37,318 nt of DNA from Sulfurimonas hongkongensis (GTDB lineage Bacteria; Campylobacterota; Campylobacteria; Campylobacterales; Sulfurimonadaceae), in NCBI RefSeq assembly GCF_000445475.1, contig NZ_AUPZ01000006.1, positions 1 to 37,318 on the forward strand. Direction: 5' to 3'. Numbering within the stretch: position 1 is the stretch's first letter; each line of letters starts with the position of its first letter. The translations under genes and the position numbers were made by a program. Positions 16,622-27,072 of this stretch are shown in pieces. The notes under the pieces are model-generated. The model searched no databases. It saw only the letters and a program-made list of their open reading frames with translations, and was not told the origin of the DNA.

Positions 16622-17965
16622 GTGATTACATTAAAAGAAGCCCTAAAGTTGAGTAAAGAAGAACTAAGCAAATTTAAGCAAGAACTAAAAGCAAAGATAG
16701 ATGCAAAGCCCGAGCTTAATGCTTATATAGATGTAAACAATGTAGGTGATGGTGTGCCTATCGCTATAAAAGACAATATCCAAGTAAAAGATTGGTCTGT
16801 TACCTCTGCTTCAAGCATACTTCAAGGCTACATCGCACCATATAATGCAACTGTGATTGAGAAGATGATGGAGGCAGGACTAAGTCCTTATGGGCGAACA
16901 AATATGGATGAGTTTGCTATGGGTTCAACTACTGAGTCGAGTTTTTATGGTAAAACTCAAAATCCTCATAGTTCACAAAGAGTTCCTGGTGGGAGTTCTG
17001 GTGGAAGTGCAGCTGCTGTTGGTGCTGGTTTAGCTATTGCAGCACTAGGAAGTGATACTGGTGGAAGTATTCGCCAACCGGCTAGCTATTGTGGCATCGT
17101 AGGGATGAAACCAACTTATGGAAGAGTTAGTCGTTATGGTTTAGGTGCTTATGCATCTAGTCTTGACCAAATTGGCCCAATGACACAAAATGTTGAAGAT
17201 GCAGCGATTTTGTATGACATCATCAGTGGTCATGATAAGAAAGACTCTACAAGTATGGAGATGGATGATAAAGTTTCAGACAAGCTAGATGCAAACAAAA
17301 AACTAACTATTGCAATACTTCCAAAACATATAGATGGTGCTAGTGAGATAGTAAAAAAAGCTTATGAAAAAGCTATAGAAGCACTTAAAGCGGCTGGACA
17401 TACAATAGTTGAACGTGAGCTAATGGATGCAAAGTTTGATATCTCTGCTTACTATATAACTGCAACTGCTGAGGCTGCTACAAACCTTGCAAGATATGAT
17501 GGCATCAGATATGGCAACAGAGTTGAGGGTAAAAATCTTGAAGATACTTTTATCAAAACAAGAAGTCAAGGTTTTGGAGATGAAGTAAAGAGAAGAACCC
17601 TGCTTGGAAACTTTGTACTCTCTAGTGGATATTACGAAGCTTACTATGTAAAAGCTCAAAAAACAAGACATATGATAAAAGATCAATATGATGAGATTTT
17701 CAAAAGTGTAGACTTGATACTCTCACCTATAGCTCCATCTATCGCTCCAAAATTTGGAGAACTCTCAAATCCTATGGATATGTATCTTAGTGATTTATAT
17801 ACTATTAGTGTAAACTTAGCGGGTCTGCCTGCTCTTTCACTGCCAGTATTAAAATCCGATGATGGACTGCCAATAGGACTTCAACTTATAGCTAAAGCTT
17901 ACGATGAGCAAACTCTTTTTGATGGCTCACTCTCTTTAGAAAAATATATAAACTATAACTCTTGA
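16622..17965 (+). CDS. gatA: Aspartyl/glutamyl-tRNA amidotransferase subunit A
   Basis: A 447-residue amidase-signature protein. The catalytic triad can be seen: Lys50 in VPIAIKDNI, Ser in [15 protein letters not shown] near residue 125, and Ser in [16 protein letters not shown] near 150. RYDGIRYG and [19 protein letters not shown] mark GatA rather than other amidases. GatA frees ammonia from glutamine for GatB, which amidates misacylated Asp/Glu-tRNA. Length is slightly short of the usual 480 because of a compact N-terminus. Start is GTG, with AGG about 7 bases upstream. gatB and gatC are not next to it, as in many Campylobacterota. Confidence 0.95.
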   Translation: MITLKEALKLSKEELSKFKQELKAKIDAKPELNAYIDVNNVGDGVPIAIKDNIQVKDWSVTSASSILQGYIAPYNATVIEKMMEAGLSPYGRTNMDEFAMGSTTESSFYGKTQNPHSSQRVPGGSSGGSAAAVGAGLAIAALGSDTGGSIRQPASYCGIVGMKPTYGRVSRYGLGAYASSLDQIGPMTQNVEDAAILYDIISGHDKKDSTSMEMDDKVSDKLDANKKLTIAILPKHIDGASEIVKKAYEKAIEALKAAGHTIVERELMDAKFDISAYYITATAEAATNLARYDGIRYGNRVEGKNLEDTFIKTRSQGFGDEVKRRTLLGNFVLSSGYYEAYYVKAQKTRHMIKDQYDEIFKSVDLILSPIAPSIAPKFGELSNPMDMYLSDLYTISVNLAGLPALSLPVLKSDDGLPIGLQLIAKAYDEQTLFDGSLSLEKYINYNS

Positions 17966-17995
17966 AGCATAAAGGATTAAAATCCTTTATGCTTC
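17964..17995 (+). terminator. Strong hairpin terminator of gatA
   Basis: The arm GAAGCATAAAGGATT pairs without mismatch (15 bp) with AATCCTTTATGCTTC across an AA loop, overlapping the gatA stop codon and followed by TTTAATC. The T-run is short. Confidence 0.7.
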
Positions 17996-18067
17996 TTTAA
18001 TCACAAAAAAGATATATTTCCAAAATTTAAATCAGTAGCTTATTTTCTCTTCAAGAAGGCATATATT

Positions 18068-18625
18068 TTGATAATAGTTAAACAATATTTTAGTAAAATG
18101 AAGGGGTTTGAGAAATCTCCTCCTAGAGAGCCATTCAAAAAAATTATTTGGTCATGGATTGGTGCTTTTTTTGGAATCTTTTTTGTCTCTTTTATCCCAG
18201 AGATGATGGATTTAGGGATCATAAATAGCCTATTTATTGTTGGATCTTTTGGTGCTTCTGCTGTACTTGTGTATGGTGCTCCGCAATCAGATTTTGCACA
18301 GCCTAGAAACCTGATTGGTGGACATCTTATATCTGCTATTATAGGTGTGAGTGTTTACAAATTTATCAATCTTGATATCTCTATACTAGGTGCACTAGCC
18401 GTTTCTTTATCTATAGTCATGATGCACTTTACTTGCACACTCCATCCTCCTGGTGGAGGAACTGCACTCATTGCTGTTATTGGAGGTAGAGCCATTCATG
18501 ATTTGGGCTATTTATATGTTTTATCTCCAATAGCTCTTGGTGCCTTTTTATTACTCTTTATCGCCTTAGTGGTAAACAACTTTTCAAGAAATCCAAAAAG
18601 ACATTATCCGAGATATTGGATTTAA
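18068..18625 (+). CDS. HPP-family membrane protein
   Basis: A 185-residue protein with four or five membrane helices (about 25-45, 55-75, 85-105, 110-130, 150-170). HPPGGGTALIAVIGG near residue 128 is the signature from which the HPP family is named; members with this domain have been tied to nitrite transport in plants and cyanobacteria, though bacterial functions are mostly untested. I keep the TTG at 18068 because AAGAAGG lies 9 bases before it; the ATG at 18098 has no ribosome site. The gene stands alone between gatA and guaB. Substrate unknown. Confidence 0.8.
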   Translation: MIIVKQYFSKMKGFEKSPPREPFKKIIWSWIGAFFGIFFVSFIPEMMDLGIINSLFIVGSFGASAVLVYGAPQSDFAQPRNLIGGHLISAIIGVSVYKFINLDISILGALAVSLSIVMMHFTCTLHPPGGGTALIAVIGGRAIHDLGYLYVLSPIALGAFLLLFIALVVNNFSRNPKRHYPRYWI

Positions 18626-20164
<1,539 letters not shown>

Positions 20165-20184
20165 TCGAAAAAGATAAGGAACCG

Positions 20185-20271
20185 ATGCTTTTAGGAATGC
20201 TAACCCATGGCATTCTCCACGATGAGCTTCGGATGTGGGGCTTTAAAATCAAAGCAAGGAGTTATATATGA
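20185..20271 (+). CDS. Possible 28-residue leader peptide before the RDD gene
   Basis: A short frame with AAGGA four bases before the ATG encodes MLLGMLTHGILHDELR and a basic tail (MWGFKIKARSYI). Its TGA overlaps the start of the next gene in an ATGA junction (20268-20271), which would couple translation. A hairpin (GAATGC pairing with GCATTC) lies within it. There is no similarity I can name; it may simply be untranslated leader. Confidence 0.3.
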   Translation: MLLGMLTHGILHDELRMWGFKIKARSYI

Positions 20272-20762
20272 ATGAAGTAAGATATGCTGGTTTTTGGATA
20301 CGCTTTTTTGCTTCTTTTTTAGATACTCTTTTTTTAGCTCTACCAGTTGGCATAATAATCTACTTTTTAAGTGATGGCAACTGGTTTGACTTTTCACAAT
20401 ACCAACAAAACATAGCTTATGCCATGAGTGGAAATGCTGAAAAGGCGCTTGCTTCTCAACCCCAAACCTCACTCAAGTGGGAATTACTTTTTGAAGTTAG
20501 TGTTTTGCTTATTACTATGCTTTTTTGGAAAAGGTGGCGTGGTGCTACTCCTGGCAAAAAGTTTGTAAATATCAAAATAGTTGATACAAAAACCCTTGGA
20601 GAGATAGACAACAAACAAGCACTTACTCGCTCTTTAGGCTACATTGCATCTACTCTTGTCTTGCTTATTGGTTTTTTTATGGTTGCTTTTAGAAGTGATA
20701 AAAGAGGACTTCATGACCTCTTAGCTGGAACTGTTGTTATTTATGACAAAGAAAATCTTTAG
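20268..20762 (+). CDS. RDD-family membrane protein
   Basis: A 164-residue protein of the RDD family: AGFWIRFFASFLDTLFLALP at residues 7-26 (the R and D of helix one), a charged loop, a second helix VLLITMLFWKRW, TPGKKFVNIKIVDTKT near 105, and a last helix followed by SDKRGLHDLLAGTVVIYDK, the usual end with the second D. The function of the family is poorly known; some members affect ion or Na+/H+ exchange. AAGGAG lies 6-8 bases before the ATG. It probably shares transcription with guaB. Confidence 0.88.
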   Translation: MNEVRYAGFWIRFFASFLDTLFLALPVGIIIYFLSDGNWFDFSQYQQNIAYAMSGNAEKALASQPQTSLKWELLFEVSVLLITMLFWKRWRGATPGKKFVNIKIVDTKTLGEIDNKQALTRSLGYIASTLVLLIGFFMVAFRSDKRGLHDLLAGTVVIYDKENL

Positions 20763-20810
20763 ACTATAGATAAGTATAAATTTTTTTTATATATCTTAAG
20801 TTATCTTTGC

Positions 20811-20816
20811 TAAAAT
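20811..20816 (+). promoter_or_regulatory. -10 box of metY
   Basis: TTATCTTTGCTAAAATTACC carries TAAAAT with TGC in front, 34 bases before the chosen ATG. It has the same extended form as before metX and in cassette 5. Confidence 0.5.
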
Positions 20817-20849
20817 TACCCAATTTAAAATATGCATATCGGAGATATT

Positions 20850-22115
20850 ATGGACTTACAAACAAAAGCTATTCATGTTGGTTATGAAAAAGACTCTCAA
20901 AGAACTATGGCAGTTCCAATTTACCAAACAACCGCTTATGAGTTTAACGATACACAGCACGCTGCAAACCTCTTTTCACTAAAAGAGCTTGGAAACATCT
21001 ACACAAGACTTAATAACCCTACTACAGATGTTTTTGAAAAAAGGTTTGCAGAAGTTGAGGGCGGAGCTGCATCTATTGCTACTGCTAGTGGAATGAGTGC
21101 TATATTTTATGCAATTGTCAATGCTTCTGAGGCTGGAGACAACATAATCTGTGCGAGCCAACTCTATGGCGGAACTCTGACTCAGACTACATACACACTA
21201 AAAAGACTTGGCATTGAGACTAGATTTTTTGATGTACATAAGCCTGAAGCTATAGAAGCTCTAGTGGATGAAAGGACAAAAATAATCTTTTTTGAATCTC
21301 TTACAAATCCTAGTATAGACGTAGCGGACATAGAAGCAATAACGACTATTGCCAACAAGTATGGCATCTTAAGTGTAGTTGATAACACTGTAGCAACGCC
21401 TATACTATGTCGCCCATTTGAGTTTGGTGCAGATGTCATTGTTCACAGTACATCAAAATATACCACAGGTCAAGGCTTAGCACTAGGTGGCATCATGGTT
21501 GAGAGACATAATCTTGTGGAAAAATTAAAAAACAATCCTAGATATACTCACTTTAATGAGCCCGATGAGTCTTACCACGGTTTAGTCTATACAGAGGTAC
21601 CACTTCCGCCATATAGCCTTAGGGCGAGACTCTCACTTCTTCGCGATTTAGGGGCGGTTCCAGCTCCATTTAACTCATGGCTTTTTATCCAAGGACTAGA
21701 GCATCTATCTCTTCGTATGCAAGAACACTCTAAAAATGCACTCGCTCTAGCTCTATTTTTAGAGTCTCATCCAAAGGTCACAAAAGTAAACTACCCTGGA
21801 CTAAAGAGCAATGCAAACTATAAAAATGCTCAAAAATACTTTGATGGTGGAGCTAGTAGTGGGCTTCTTAGTTTTGAAGTATCTTCATATGAAGAGGCAG
21901 CTAAAGTTGTAGATGCAACGAAAATCTACTCTTTAGTAGTAAATATAGGTGACTCAAAGTCCATCATAACGCACCCCGCATCTACAACGCATCAACAGCT
22001 TAAAGATGATGAGCTAAAAGCGTGTGGAGTTTCACAAGGGCTTATCAGAATCTCTTGTGGATTAGAGTCGATAAATGACCTCATAGCAGATATAAAACAG
22101 GCATTAGAAGCTTAA
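20850..22115 (+). CDS. metY: O-acetylhomoserine sulfhydrylase (aminocarboxypropyltransferase)
   Basis: A 421-residue PLP enzyme of the Cys/Met metabolism family. QTKAIHVGYEKDSQRTMAVP and IYQTTAYEFNDT open it; YTRLNNPTTDVFEKRFAEVE follows; the PLP lysine is Lys203 in VHSTSKYTTGQG; and SLVVNIGDSKSIITHPASTT is characteristic of O-acetylhomoserine enzymes. It joins sulfide to O-acetylhomoserine to give homocysteine, so the product of the next gene metX is its substrate. I take the ATG at 20850, since GGAG lies 6 bases before it; an earlier in-frame ATG at 20832 has no ribosome site. metX has its own promoter. Confidence 0.93.
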   Translation: MDLQTKAIHVGYEKDSQRTMAVPIYQTTAYEFNDTQHAANLFSLKELGNIYTRLNNPTTDVFEKRFAEVEGGAASIATASGMSAIFYAIVNASEAGDNIICASQLYGGTLTQTTYTLKRLGIETRFFDVHKPEAIEALVDERTKIIFFESLTNPSIDVADIEAITTIANKYGILSVVDNTVATPILCRPFEFGADVIVHSTSKYTTGQGLALGGIMVERHNLVEKLKNNPRYTHFNEPDESYHGLVYTEVPLPPYSLRARLSLLRDLGAVPAPFNSWLFIQGLEHLSLRMQEHSKNALALALFLESHPKVTKVNYPGLKSNANYKNAQKYFDGGASSGLLSFEVSSYEEAAKVVDATKIYSLVVNIGDSKSIITHPASTTHQQLKDDELKACGVSQGLIRISCGLESINDLIADIKQALEA

Positions 22116-22127
22116 AAGCTTCTAATG
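22102..22127 (+). terminator. Hairpin terminator of metY
   Basis: CATTAGAAGCTT pairs perfectly (12 bp) with AAGCTTCTAATG around AA, overlapping the metY stop codon, and is followed by TCTTAAACTTT. The layout matches the hairpin after gatA: the stop codon is inside the hairpin. Confidence 0.7.
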
Positions 22128-22172
22128 TCTTAAACTTTAGCCTCACTAAAATTTGGCTTAAGTCCTTTTCGC

Positions 22173-22178
22173 TAAAAT
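22173..22178 (+). promoter_or_regulatory. -10 box of metX
   Basis: CCTTTTCGCTAAAATTGTAC: TAAAAT 31 bases before the TTG start of metX, in the same context as the metY box. Confidence 0.5.
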
Positions 22179-22208
22179 TGTACAACTATTTTATAAAGAG
22201 ATACAAAC

Positions 22209-23315
22209 TTGTCCTTAAACCTCAAAACACACACGCAACACTTTACAAATCCCCTCTATTTAGAGAGCGGTCGTATAATAGAGCCTTACGACATTGCTTA
22301 TGAGACCTACGGCGAGTTAAATGATGACAAAAGTAATGTTATAGTAGTTTGTCATGCACTAACAGGCTCGCATCATTGTGCTGGGCTTTATGAGGGTGAA
22401 AATAAACCCGGTTGGTGGGATGGACTCATCGGCCCTGGCAAAGGGATTGATACTGATAAGTACTTTGTAATCTGCTCAAATGTTATAGGTAGTTGTTTTG
22501 GTTCAACTGGTCCTATGAGCATGCAACATCCGCATCTTGAGCATTATCGCTATAAATTTCCAGTTGTCACCATAAAAGATATGGTAAAAGCTCAACGCAT
22601 CCTCTTTGATAGGCTAAATATCCATAAAGTTCACGCCATCATAGGTGGCTCAATGGGTGGGATGCAAGCTCTGCAGTTTGGGGTTCATTTTCCAAACTTT
22701 ACAAATAAAATCATCTCTCTAGCTTCAACTCATGCAACGCAACCTTGGGCTATAGCATTTAACAAAGTAGCTCAAGAAGCGATACTCAAAGATCCAGACT
22801 TCAAACAGGGCTATTATGATGCTACTCTTATAAAAGAGAAGGGTCTCTCAGGTATGGCAGTTGGCCGTATGGCTGGACATATTAGCTTCTTATCTCATGA
22901 GTCTATGGTTAGAAAATTTAACCGTGAGTATAAAAGAACAGATGGGCTTTATGAGCTATTTGGTAAGTTTCAGGTTGAATCATACCTAGAGTATAATGGC
23001 TACAATTTTACTAAATGGTTTGACCCACTCTCATACCTCTACATAACAAAAGCTATCAATATTTTTGATCTCTCTCGTGGTTTTGACTCACTTGAAGAAG
23101 CATTAGAAAAGGTAACAGCAAAGATTCATCTTATTAGCTTTAAGAATGATATCTTGTTTAAAAATACAGAGATGAAGCACATTGCAGACACGCTAGAGTC
23201 TGTTGGAAATAGTAACTATGACTACATAGATATTGATAGTGATTATGGTCATGATGCATTTCTTGTAGAGTTAGATAAGTTTGAAGACTATATAAAGGAA
23301 GCCTTAGATGAGTAA
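22209..23315 (+). CDS. metX: Homoserine O-acetyltransferase
   Basis: A 368-residue alpha/beta hydrolase. VVCHALTGSHHCAG with WWDGLIGPGKGIDTDKYFVI is typical of MetX; the nucleophile is Ser148 in IIGGSMGGMQAL; the catalytic His is in DSDYGHDAFLVE near the C-terminus, with Asp in the preceding ISFKNDILF region. It makes O-acetylhomoserine from homoserine and acetyl-CoA, feeding the neighbouring metY. Start TTG, ribosome site AAAGAGA weak. The last 8 bases overlap xseB, so metX, xseB and the next gene are one operon. Confidence 0.94.
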   Translation: MSLNLKTHTQHFTNPLYLESGRIIEPYDIAYETYGELNDDKSNVIVVCHALTGSHHCAGLYEGENKPGWWDGLIGPGKGIDTDKYFVICSNVIGSCFGSTGPMSMQHPHLEHYRYKFPVVTIKDMVKAQRILFDRLNIHKVHAIIGGSMGGMQALQFGVHFPNFTNKIISLASTHATQPWAIAFNKVAQEAILKDPDFKQGYYDATLIKEKGLSGMAVGRMAGHISFLSHESMVRKFNREYKRTDGLYELFGKFQVESYLEYNGYNFTKWFDPLSYLYITKAINIFDLSRGFDSLEEALEKVTAKIHLISFKNDILFKNTEMKHIADTLESVGNSNYDYIDIDSDYGHDAFLVELDKFEDYIKEALDE

Positions 23316-23490
23316 AGATTTTGAGACAAAACTACAAAGTGCTAAAGAGACTCTAGAGACTCTTATGAATCCTGAGATTACCCTAGAAGAAAGCGTAAAA
23401 GCTTATGAAAAAGGTACAAAAGAACTTAAAGATGCACAAAAAATCTTAGAAGATGCAGTGCTTAAGATAAACACGATAAAAGCTAGTTAA
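23308..23490 (+). CDS. xseB: Exodeoxyribonuclease VII small subunit
   Basis: A 60-residue protein: FETKLQSAKETLETLMNPEI then TLEESVKAYEKGTKELKDAQ and KILEDAVLKIN. This two-helix hairpin with LxEsvxxYExG is the XseB family. It joins XseA to make exonuclease VII, which trims single-stranded DNA. xseA is not nearby. It overlaps metX by 8 bases and is followed by the next gene after 9 bases, so expression is coupled to methionine genes with no obvious reason. Confidence 0.9.
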   Translation: MSKDFETKLQSAKETLETLMNPEITLEESVKAYEKGTKELKDAQKILEDAVLKINTIKAS

Positions 23491-23499
23491 GAGTCACAA

Positions 23500-24294
23500 A
23501 TGAGAGCTGCTGTACTACAACTAAATGCACAAGGTATGAGTAGTACAAAGCTATACAACTACATACGCATAGCACATAACAAGGGTGTAAAAGTCCTTCT
23601 TTTAGGCGAATATGTGTTAAATCCCTTTTTTAAAGAGCTAGAATCTTTGAGTGCTTCTATGATAAAAGAGCAGGAAAAACATCAAAGTAAAGTCCTAAAA
23701 GAGCTCTCTAGCACTTACAGTATGACAATAGTAGCACCACTCATTATAGTAAGAAAAGGTGAGATTTTTAAAGTTGTTGCGAAGTTTGCACCCTTCTCTA
23801 CTTCCTACTATGAGCAACAACTCCTTATAAACTACTCTCACTGGAATGAAGAAAAATTCTTTGCAAACTCTCAAAAAGCTTTAAAATCGCCCTTGGTCTT
23901 TAAAGTAGATGGATTTAAATTTGCCATCATGAGTGGTTTTGAGATTCATTTTGATGAACTCTTTGCAAAACTTACGGGAAAGAACATCGACTGTCTGCTA
24001 CTTCCTAGTGTCTCAACTTTTGAATCATACCAAAGATGGAAAACGCTTATACTCTCTCGTGCTTTTACTCATAACTGCTACATACTGCGAGCAAATAGAA
24101 TAGGCGAATACATAGACAAAGAGTTCAAGTGGAAATTTTATGGCGACTCACTCCTAGCCTCTCCAAATGGCGAACTCTTAGAGCATCTAGGAAACAAAGA
24201 AGAGTTAATGATAGTAGATATGAGCCACTCAGAAGTCGTAGATGCAAGACGTGCTTGGGGTTTTAAAGATATTATAAAAAGATGTGAGAGTTAA
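23500..24294 (+). CDS. Nitrilase-fold (carbon-nitrogen hydrolase) protein, probably inactive
   Basis: A 264-residue protein with the nitrilase pattern: VLQLNAQGMS at the N-terminus, Glu37 in VLLLGEYVLNPF (first of the Glu-Lys-Cys triad), TIVAPLIIVRKGEIF, then SHWNEEKFF, then DGFKFAIMSGFEIHFDELF, IDCLLLPSVSTFE and the late RANRIGEY. By my hand alignment the catalytic Lys position is Gln (106 or 107), and the Cys position of the usual ICYD is Gly146 in SGFE. It thus seems to lack two of three catalytic residues and may be a binding or structural protein. In operon after metX-xseB. The alignment was done by eye. Confidence 0.75.
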   Translation: MRAAVLQLNAQGMSSTKLYNYIRIAHNKGVKVLLLGEYVLNPFFKELESLSASMIKEQEKHQSKVLKELSSTYSMTIVAPLIIVRKGEIFKVVAKFAPFSTSYYEQQLLINYSHWNEEKFFANSQKALKSPLVFKVDGFKFAIMSGFEIHFDELFAKLTGKNIDCLLLPSVSTFESYQRWKTLILSRAFTHNCYILRANRIGEYIDKEFKWKFYGDSLLASPNGELLEHLGNKEELMIVDMSHSEVVDARRAWGFKDIIKRCES

Positions 24295-24322
24295 AATTCC
24301 CACGCACTAGGCGTGGAGATTT
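24294..24322 (+). terminator. Bidirectional terminator between convergent operons
   Basis: CCACGC (24300-24305), loop ACTAG, GCGTGG (24311-24316), extended by an outer AAAT/ATTT pairing after one mismatch; T-rich on the + side and A-rich on the other. It lies exactly between the + strand operon and the minus-strand NnrS operon and would end both. Confidence 0.75.
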
Positions 24323-24323
24323 C

Positions 24324-25565
24324 TTAACCCTTAATCCCATCCGCTCTAGGTGAGAGTAGAAATGAGAAAAAGACTTTTATGTAGATCATAAAAGGGATAG
24401 TCCAAACTATGGATGACCATAGATACAGCTCGCTTATATACTCCTCAAAAAAAGGTATCAAACTTCTCATTAGTGTTGCTAATATCATGAATCCTACCAT
24501 CAGATGTGTATAGATATTTGATGTTAGGTGTCGTCCTGTGTGTATCCAGCCTATGATTATCATAACAACCAAGTAAGCAAGCCCTACTCCGCCACTTGTG
24601 ATAAAGTGTCTAAAGTGGTTTATAGCATCTATCTTGTCATTTAACAAATCCCATCCCATCAGAGCATAGCCAGCAGAGAGCATCACAAGGATAGATGCAA
24701 GGTAGAGCACAAATGGTTGGTTTAGTATAAACTCATCTTTTAGTATATAGTCTCCCGTTATGGCTAAAATAGCCGCACCAGTTGCTAAGCCTAGCCAGCC
24801 AAGTGCCGAGTTTTGTGGATATAAAAACTCAACTATTGTAAATAAAATTACTGCAAAAACTGCTAAGTTTGTCTTTGGTGGACGAGATACATAGATATCA
24901 TCTATGCCTTTATCTTCCATAAGCTCATTTACCGCTTCCATATTTACTCGTCTAAGAGCAAGCAAAATTAGCACAACTATAGCTCCAAGAGCCACTTTTA
25001 GTATGCTCATGCCATTAGTAGATGCAAGTCCTGCTTGGGATGCAAAAAACCACACTTCTATGACAAAAATAGCAACTAATGCATATCCAAGTGAAGCATG
25101 TCTTTGAAGCTTGTCAAGCACTGCATCTTTTGCAAACCAGATGAGCCATAAAAGCATAGCAAGGTTTAGTGCTGCGACTATATATACTCCTAAATAGTCA
25201 ATAAACCAAAAGCTAATTCTCCCAGCTATCCAAAGTATCATGATGTACTTTAGTCTCTTTCCAACAAAAGGAACCATTCCGGGAAAAAGCTCAGGAATTC
25301 CAGTTGTTAAAAATGCCATAGCTCCAGCTGTAAGTATTCCAAATATCATCTCATAGACATGCCAAGTAAGAGTATCATTCATAAAAGGCAAGTTTATTAT
25401 GCCAGCCCAAACCAGTCCCCACAAAATCATAGTGATAATCATATATGGAGCTAAGAGTAGAAAAACAGGTCTAAATCCATAAGCTAAATATGTTGGAATA
25501 TCCTTCTCATCTGGATAGTGCAAATAGTGATTTGTTGCATGAAGTTTCTGTTGTGGTTCACTCAT
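24324..25565 (-). CDS. NnrS-family haem-copper membrane protein
   Basis: A 413-residue protein with about 12 membrane helices. YLAYGFRPVFLLLAPYMIIT, LTWHVYEMIFGILTAGAMAF, LTTGIPELFPG, and later INHFRHFITSGGVGLAYLV with WIHTGRH are the NnrS marks, including the His residues thought to hold haem and copper. NnrS protects against nitric oxide stress in denitrifiers. Here it ends an operon with a TauABC-type ABC transporter: its ATG and the ATPase stop meet at 25565. Pairing with an ABC uptake system behind a Fur-like box suggests a role in metal or nitrogen-oxide metabolism, but the link is inferred. Confidence 0.88.
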   Translation of the reverse strand: MSEPQQKLHATNHYLHYPDEKDIPTYLAYGFRPVFLLLAPYMIITMILWGLVWAGIINLPFMNDTLTWHVYEMIFGILTAGAMAFLTTGIPELFPGMVPFVGKRLKYIMILWIAGRISFWFIDYLGVYIVAALNLAMLLWLIWFAKDAVLDKLQRHASLGYALVAIFVIEVWFFASQAGLASTNGMSILKVALGAIVVLILLALRRVNMEAVNELMEDKGIDDIYVSRPPKTNLAVFAVILFTIVEFLYPQNSALGWLGLATGAAILAITGDYILKDEFILNQPFVLYLASILVMLSAGYALMGWDLLNDKIDAINHFRHFITSGGVGLAYLVVMIIIGWIHTGRHLTSNIYTHLMVGFMILATLMRSLIPFFEEYISELYLWSSIVWTIPFMIYIKVFFSFLLSPRADGIKG

Positions 25566-26302
25566 TATTTTATCTCCAATTCAAAAGTATCTATTATCTT
25601 TTCATCTTGAAGTATCTTTGCGCTCTGGGCATAAACATACTCATCATCCCTTCTGTTTTGTGCTAGATCATAAGAAAATTTTTTGACAATATGCCCAGGA
25701 TCTGCCTTTAACAAAAGTATCTCATCACTTAATCTGATGGCTTCCATCAGATCATGTGTGATAAAGAGTATGCTTATCTCTTTTTTGCTTATCATCTCTA
25801 TGAGTATGCTTTGTAGCTCTTTTTTAAGCCCAATATCAAGGGCTGAGAAAGGCTCATCAAGAAACAAAAGTGAAGGTTTTACGACTAGTGCTCTAGCAAA
25901 ACTAACTCTTTGTCTCATACCGCCACTCAAATCTTTTGGAAATTTAAGAAAATCGCCCTCTTCAAGTCCAAACTCTAAGGCTATCTTTTTTGATTTCTCT
26001 ATGGCTACACTCTTTTTCTCTCCGGCAGCTAAGAGTCCTAGAGCGATATTGTCTATTACATTTTTCCAAGGAAGTAGTCTTGCATCTTGAAAAGCAAAAG
26101 AGCTACTTGTAAATGTATTAGTCACACTCCCCTCCTCCACATCTAAAAGTCCAGCACAAAGGTGTAGTAGTGTAGTTTTTCCCCCACCACTAGGTCCCAC
26201 TACTGATAGAACTTGTCCCTTATTTAGCCTAAAATTTATACCACGAAGTATCTCTGTAAAACCAAAGTGATGATTTAAGTTTTTAACTTCTAACTTCTCC
26301 AT
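25565..26302 (-). CDS. ABC transporter ATP-binding protein (TauB/SsuB/NrtD type)
   Basis: A 245-residue ATPase: Walker A GPSGGGKTT at about 35-43, Q-loop FQDARLLPWKNVIDNIALGL, signature LSGGMRQRVSFARAL, Walker B LLFLDEPFSALD, and switch His in FITHDLMEAI. The DARLLPW segment is typical of the nitrate/sulfonate/taurine group. It powers the permease encoded just upstream, which overlaps it by 13 bases. Substrate unknown; see the binding protein. Confidence 0.9.
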   Translation of the reverse strand: MEKLEVKNLNHHFGFTEILRGINFRLNKGQVLSVVGPSGGGKTTLLHLCAGLLDVEEGSVTNTFTSSSFAFQDARLLPWKNVIDNIALGLLAAGEKKSVAIEKSKKIALEFGLEEGDFLKFPKDLSGGMRQRVSFARALVVKPSLLFLDEPFSALDIGLKKELQSILIEMISKKEISILFITHDLMEAIRLSDEILLLKADPGHIVKKFSYDLAQNRRDDEYVYAQSAKILQDEKIIDTFELEIK

Positions 26303-27072
26303 AACTCAACCTCTCTTTTAATCGGCTCTAAGATGATATACTCAACAAACATAAGTGAGCCTATCATGATAACAACTAAAGCTAAAGCCGTTGGTGTATC
26401 TAACTGACTTCTAGCAACCGCCAAAGATGCACCTATACCATTGCTTGTAGCTAATAACTCAGCCATCACAACTATCTTCCATGCCATTCCAAGCCCACTA
26501 ACCCACGCTGGAAATACATAAGAAAATATATGCGGAAAGTAAACATCAAAAAACTTCATATGCCATGGTAGTTTAAAGCTATCTGCCATCTCTTTTAAGT
26601 CGCCATCAAGCGTGCGAGTTCCTTGCAGGGCTCCCACAAAGATGATGGGAAATGAAGCGACTATAACGGTAAAGATAACAGTCTCATCGCCCATTCCAAA
26701 CCAAATCATAGCTAGAACTATCCATGCGATTGGTGGCATCCCCACAAGTATGGTTACAATTGGGCGGCTCATCATTGATGCAGTTGCAAAGAAACCTGCT
26801 AAGAGCCCAAAAAAAGAACCTACTACTAAAGATATACCAAAACCAATAGATGCACGGTACAAAGTTGTTTTTATCTCAGCTATCACCATCTCATCGCCTA
26901 GCATCGCAACTAGAGTAGCAAATGTCTCTAGTGGTGATGGTAAGACTAAGTTGCCATAGATCTGGTTTCCCATATCCCATAGAGCAATGAAGAGCAGTAT
27001 AGAAGCGATAGCACCCCATCCACTCCACAAGTATGCGGGAAAATCTTTTAGTATCTTTAGTGTGAACTTCAT
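26290..27072 (-). CDS. ABC transporter permease (TauC/SsuC type)
   Basis: A 260-residue membrane protein with six helices of the binding-protein-dependent type. The EAA loop reads EMADSFKLPWHMKFFDVYFP, and PAWVSGLGMAWKIVVMAELL is characteristic of the sulfonate/nitrate/thiamine-precursor group. TLVAMLGDEM and TLYRASIGFGISLVVGSFFG are near the N-terminus. The start directly follows the stop of the binding-protein gene; the end overlaps the ATPase gene by 13 bases. Confidence 0.9.
   Translation of the reverse strand: MKFTLKILKDFPAYLWSGWGAIASILLFIALWDMGNQIYGNLVLPSPLETFATLVAMLGDEMVIAEIKTTLYRASIGFGISLVVGSFFGLLAGFFATASMMSRPIVTILVGMPPIAWIVLAMIWFGMGDETVIFTVIVASFPIIFVGALQGTRTLDGDLKEMADSFKLPWHMKFFDVYFPHIFSYVFPAWVSGLGMAWKIVVMAELLATSNGIGASLAVARSQLDTPTALALVVIMIGSLMFVEYIILEPIKREVELWRS

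Noticed and set aside
20208-20240. Short GC-rich hairpin region before the RDD gene as a tRNA or riboswitch
   Set aside because: No cloverleaf, anticodon arm or known riboswitch core could be drawn.
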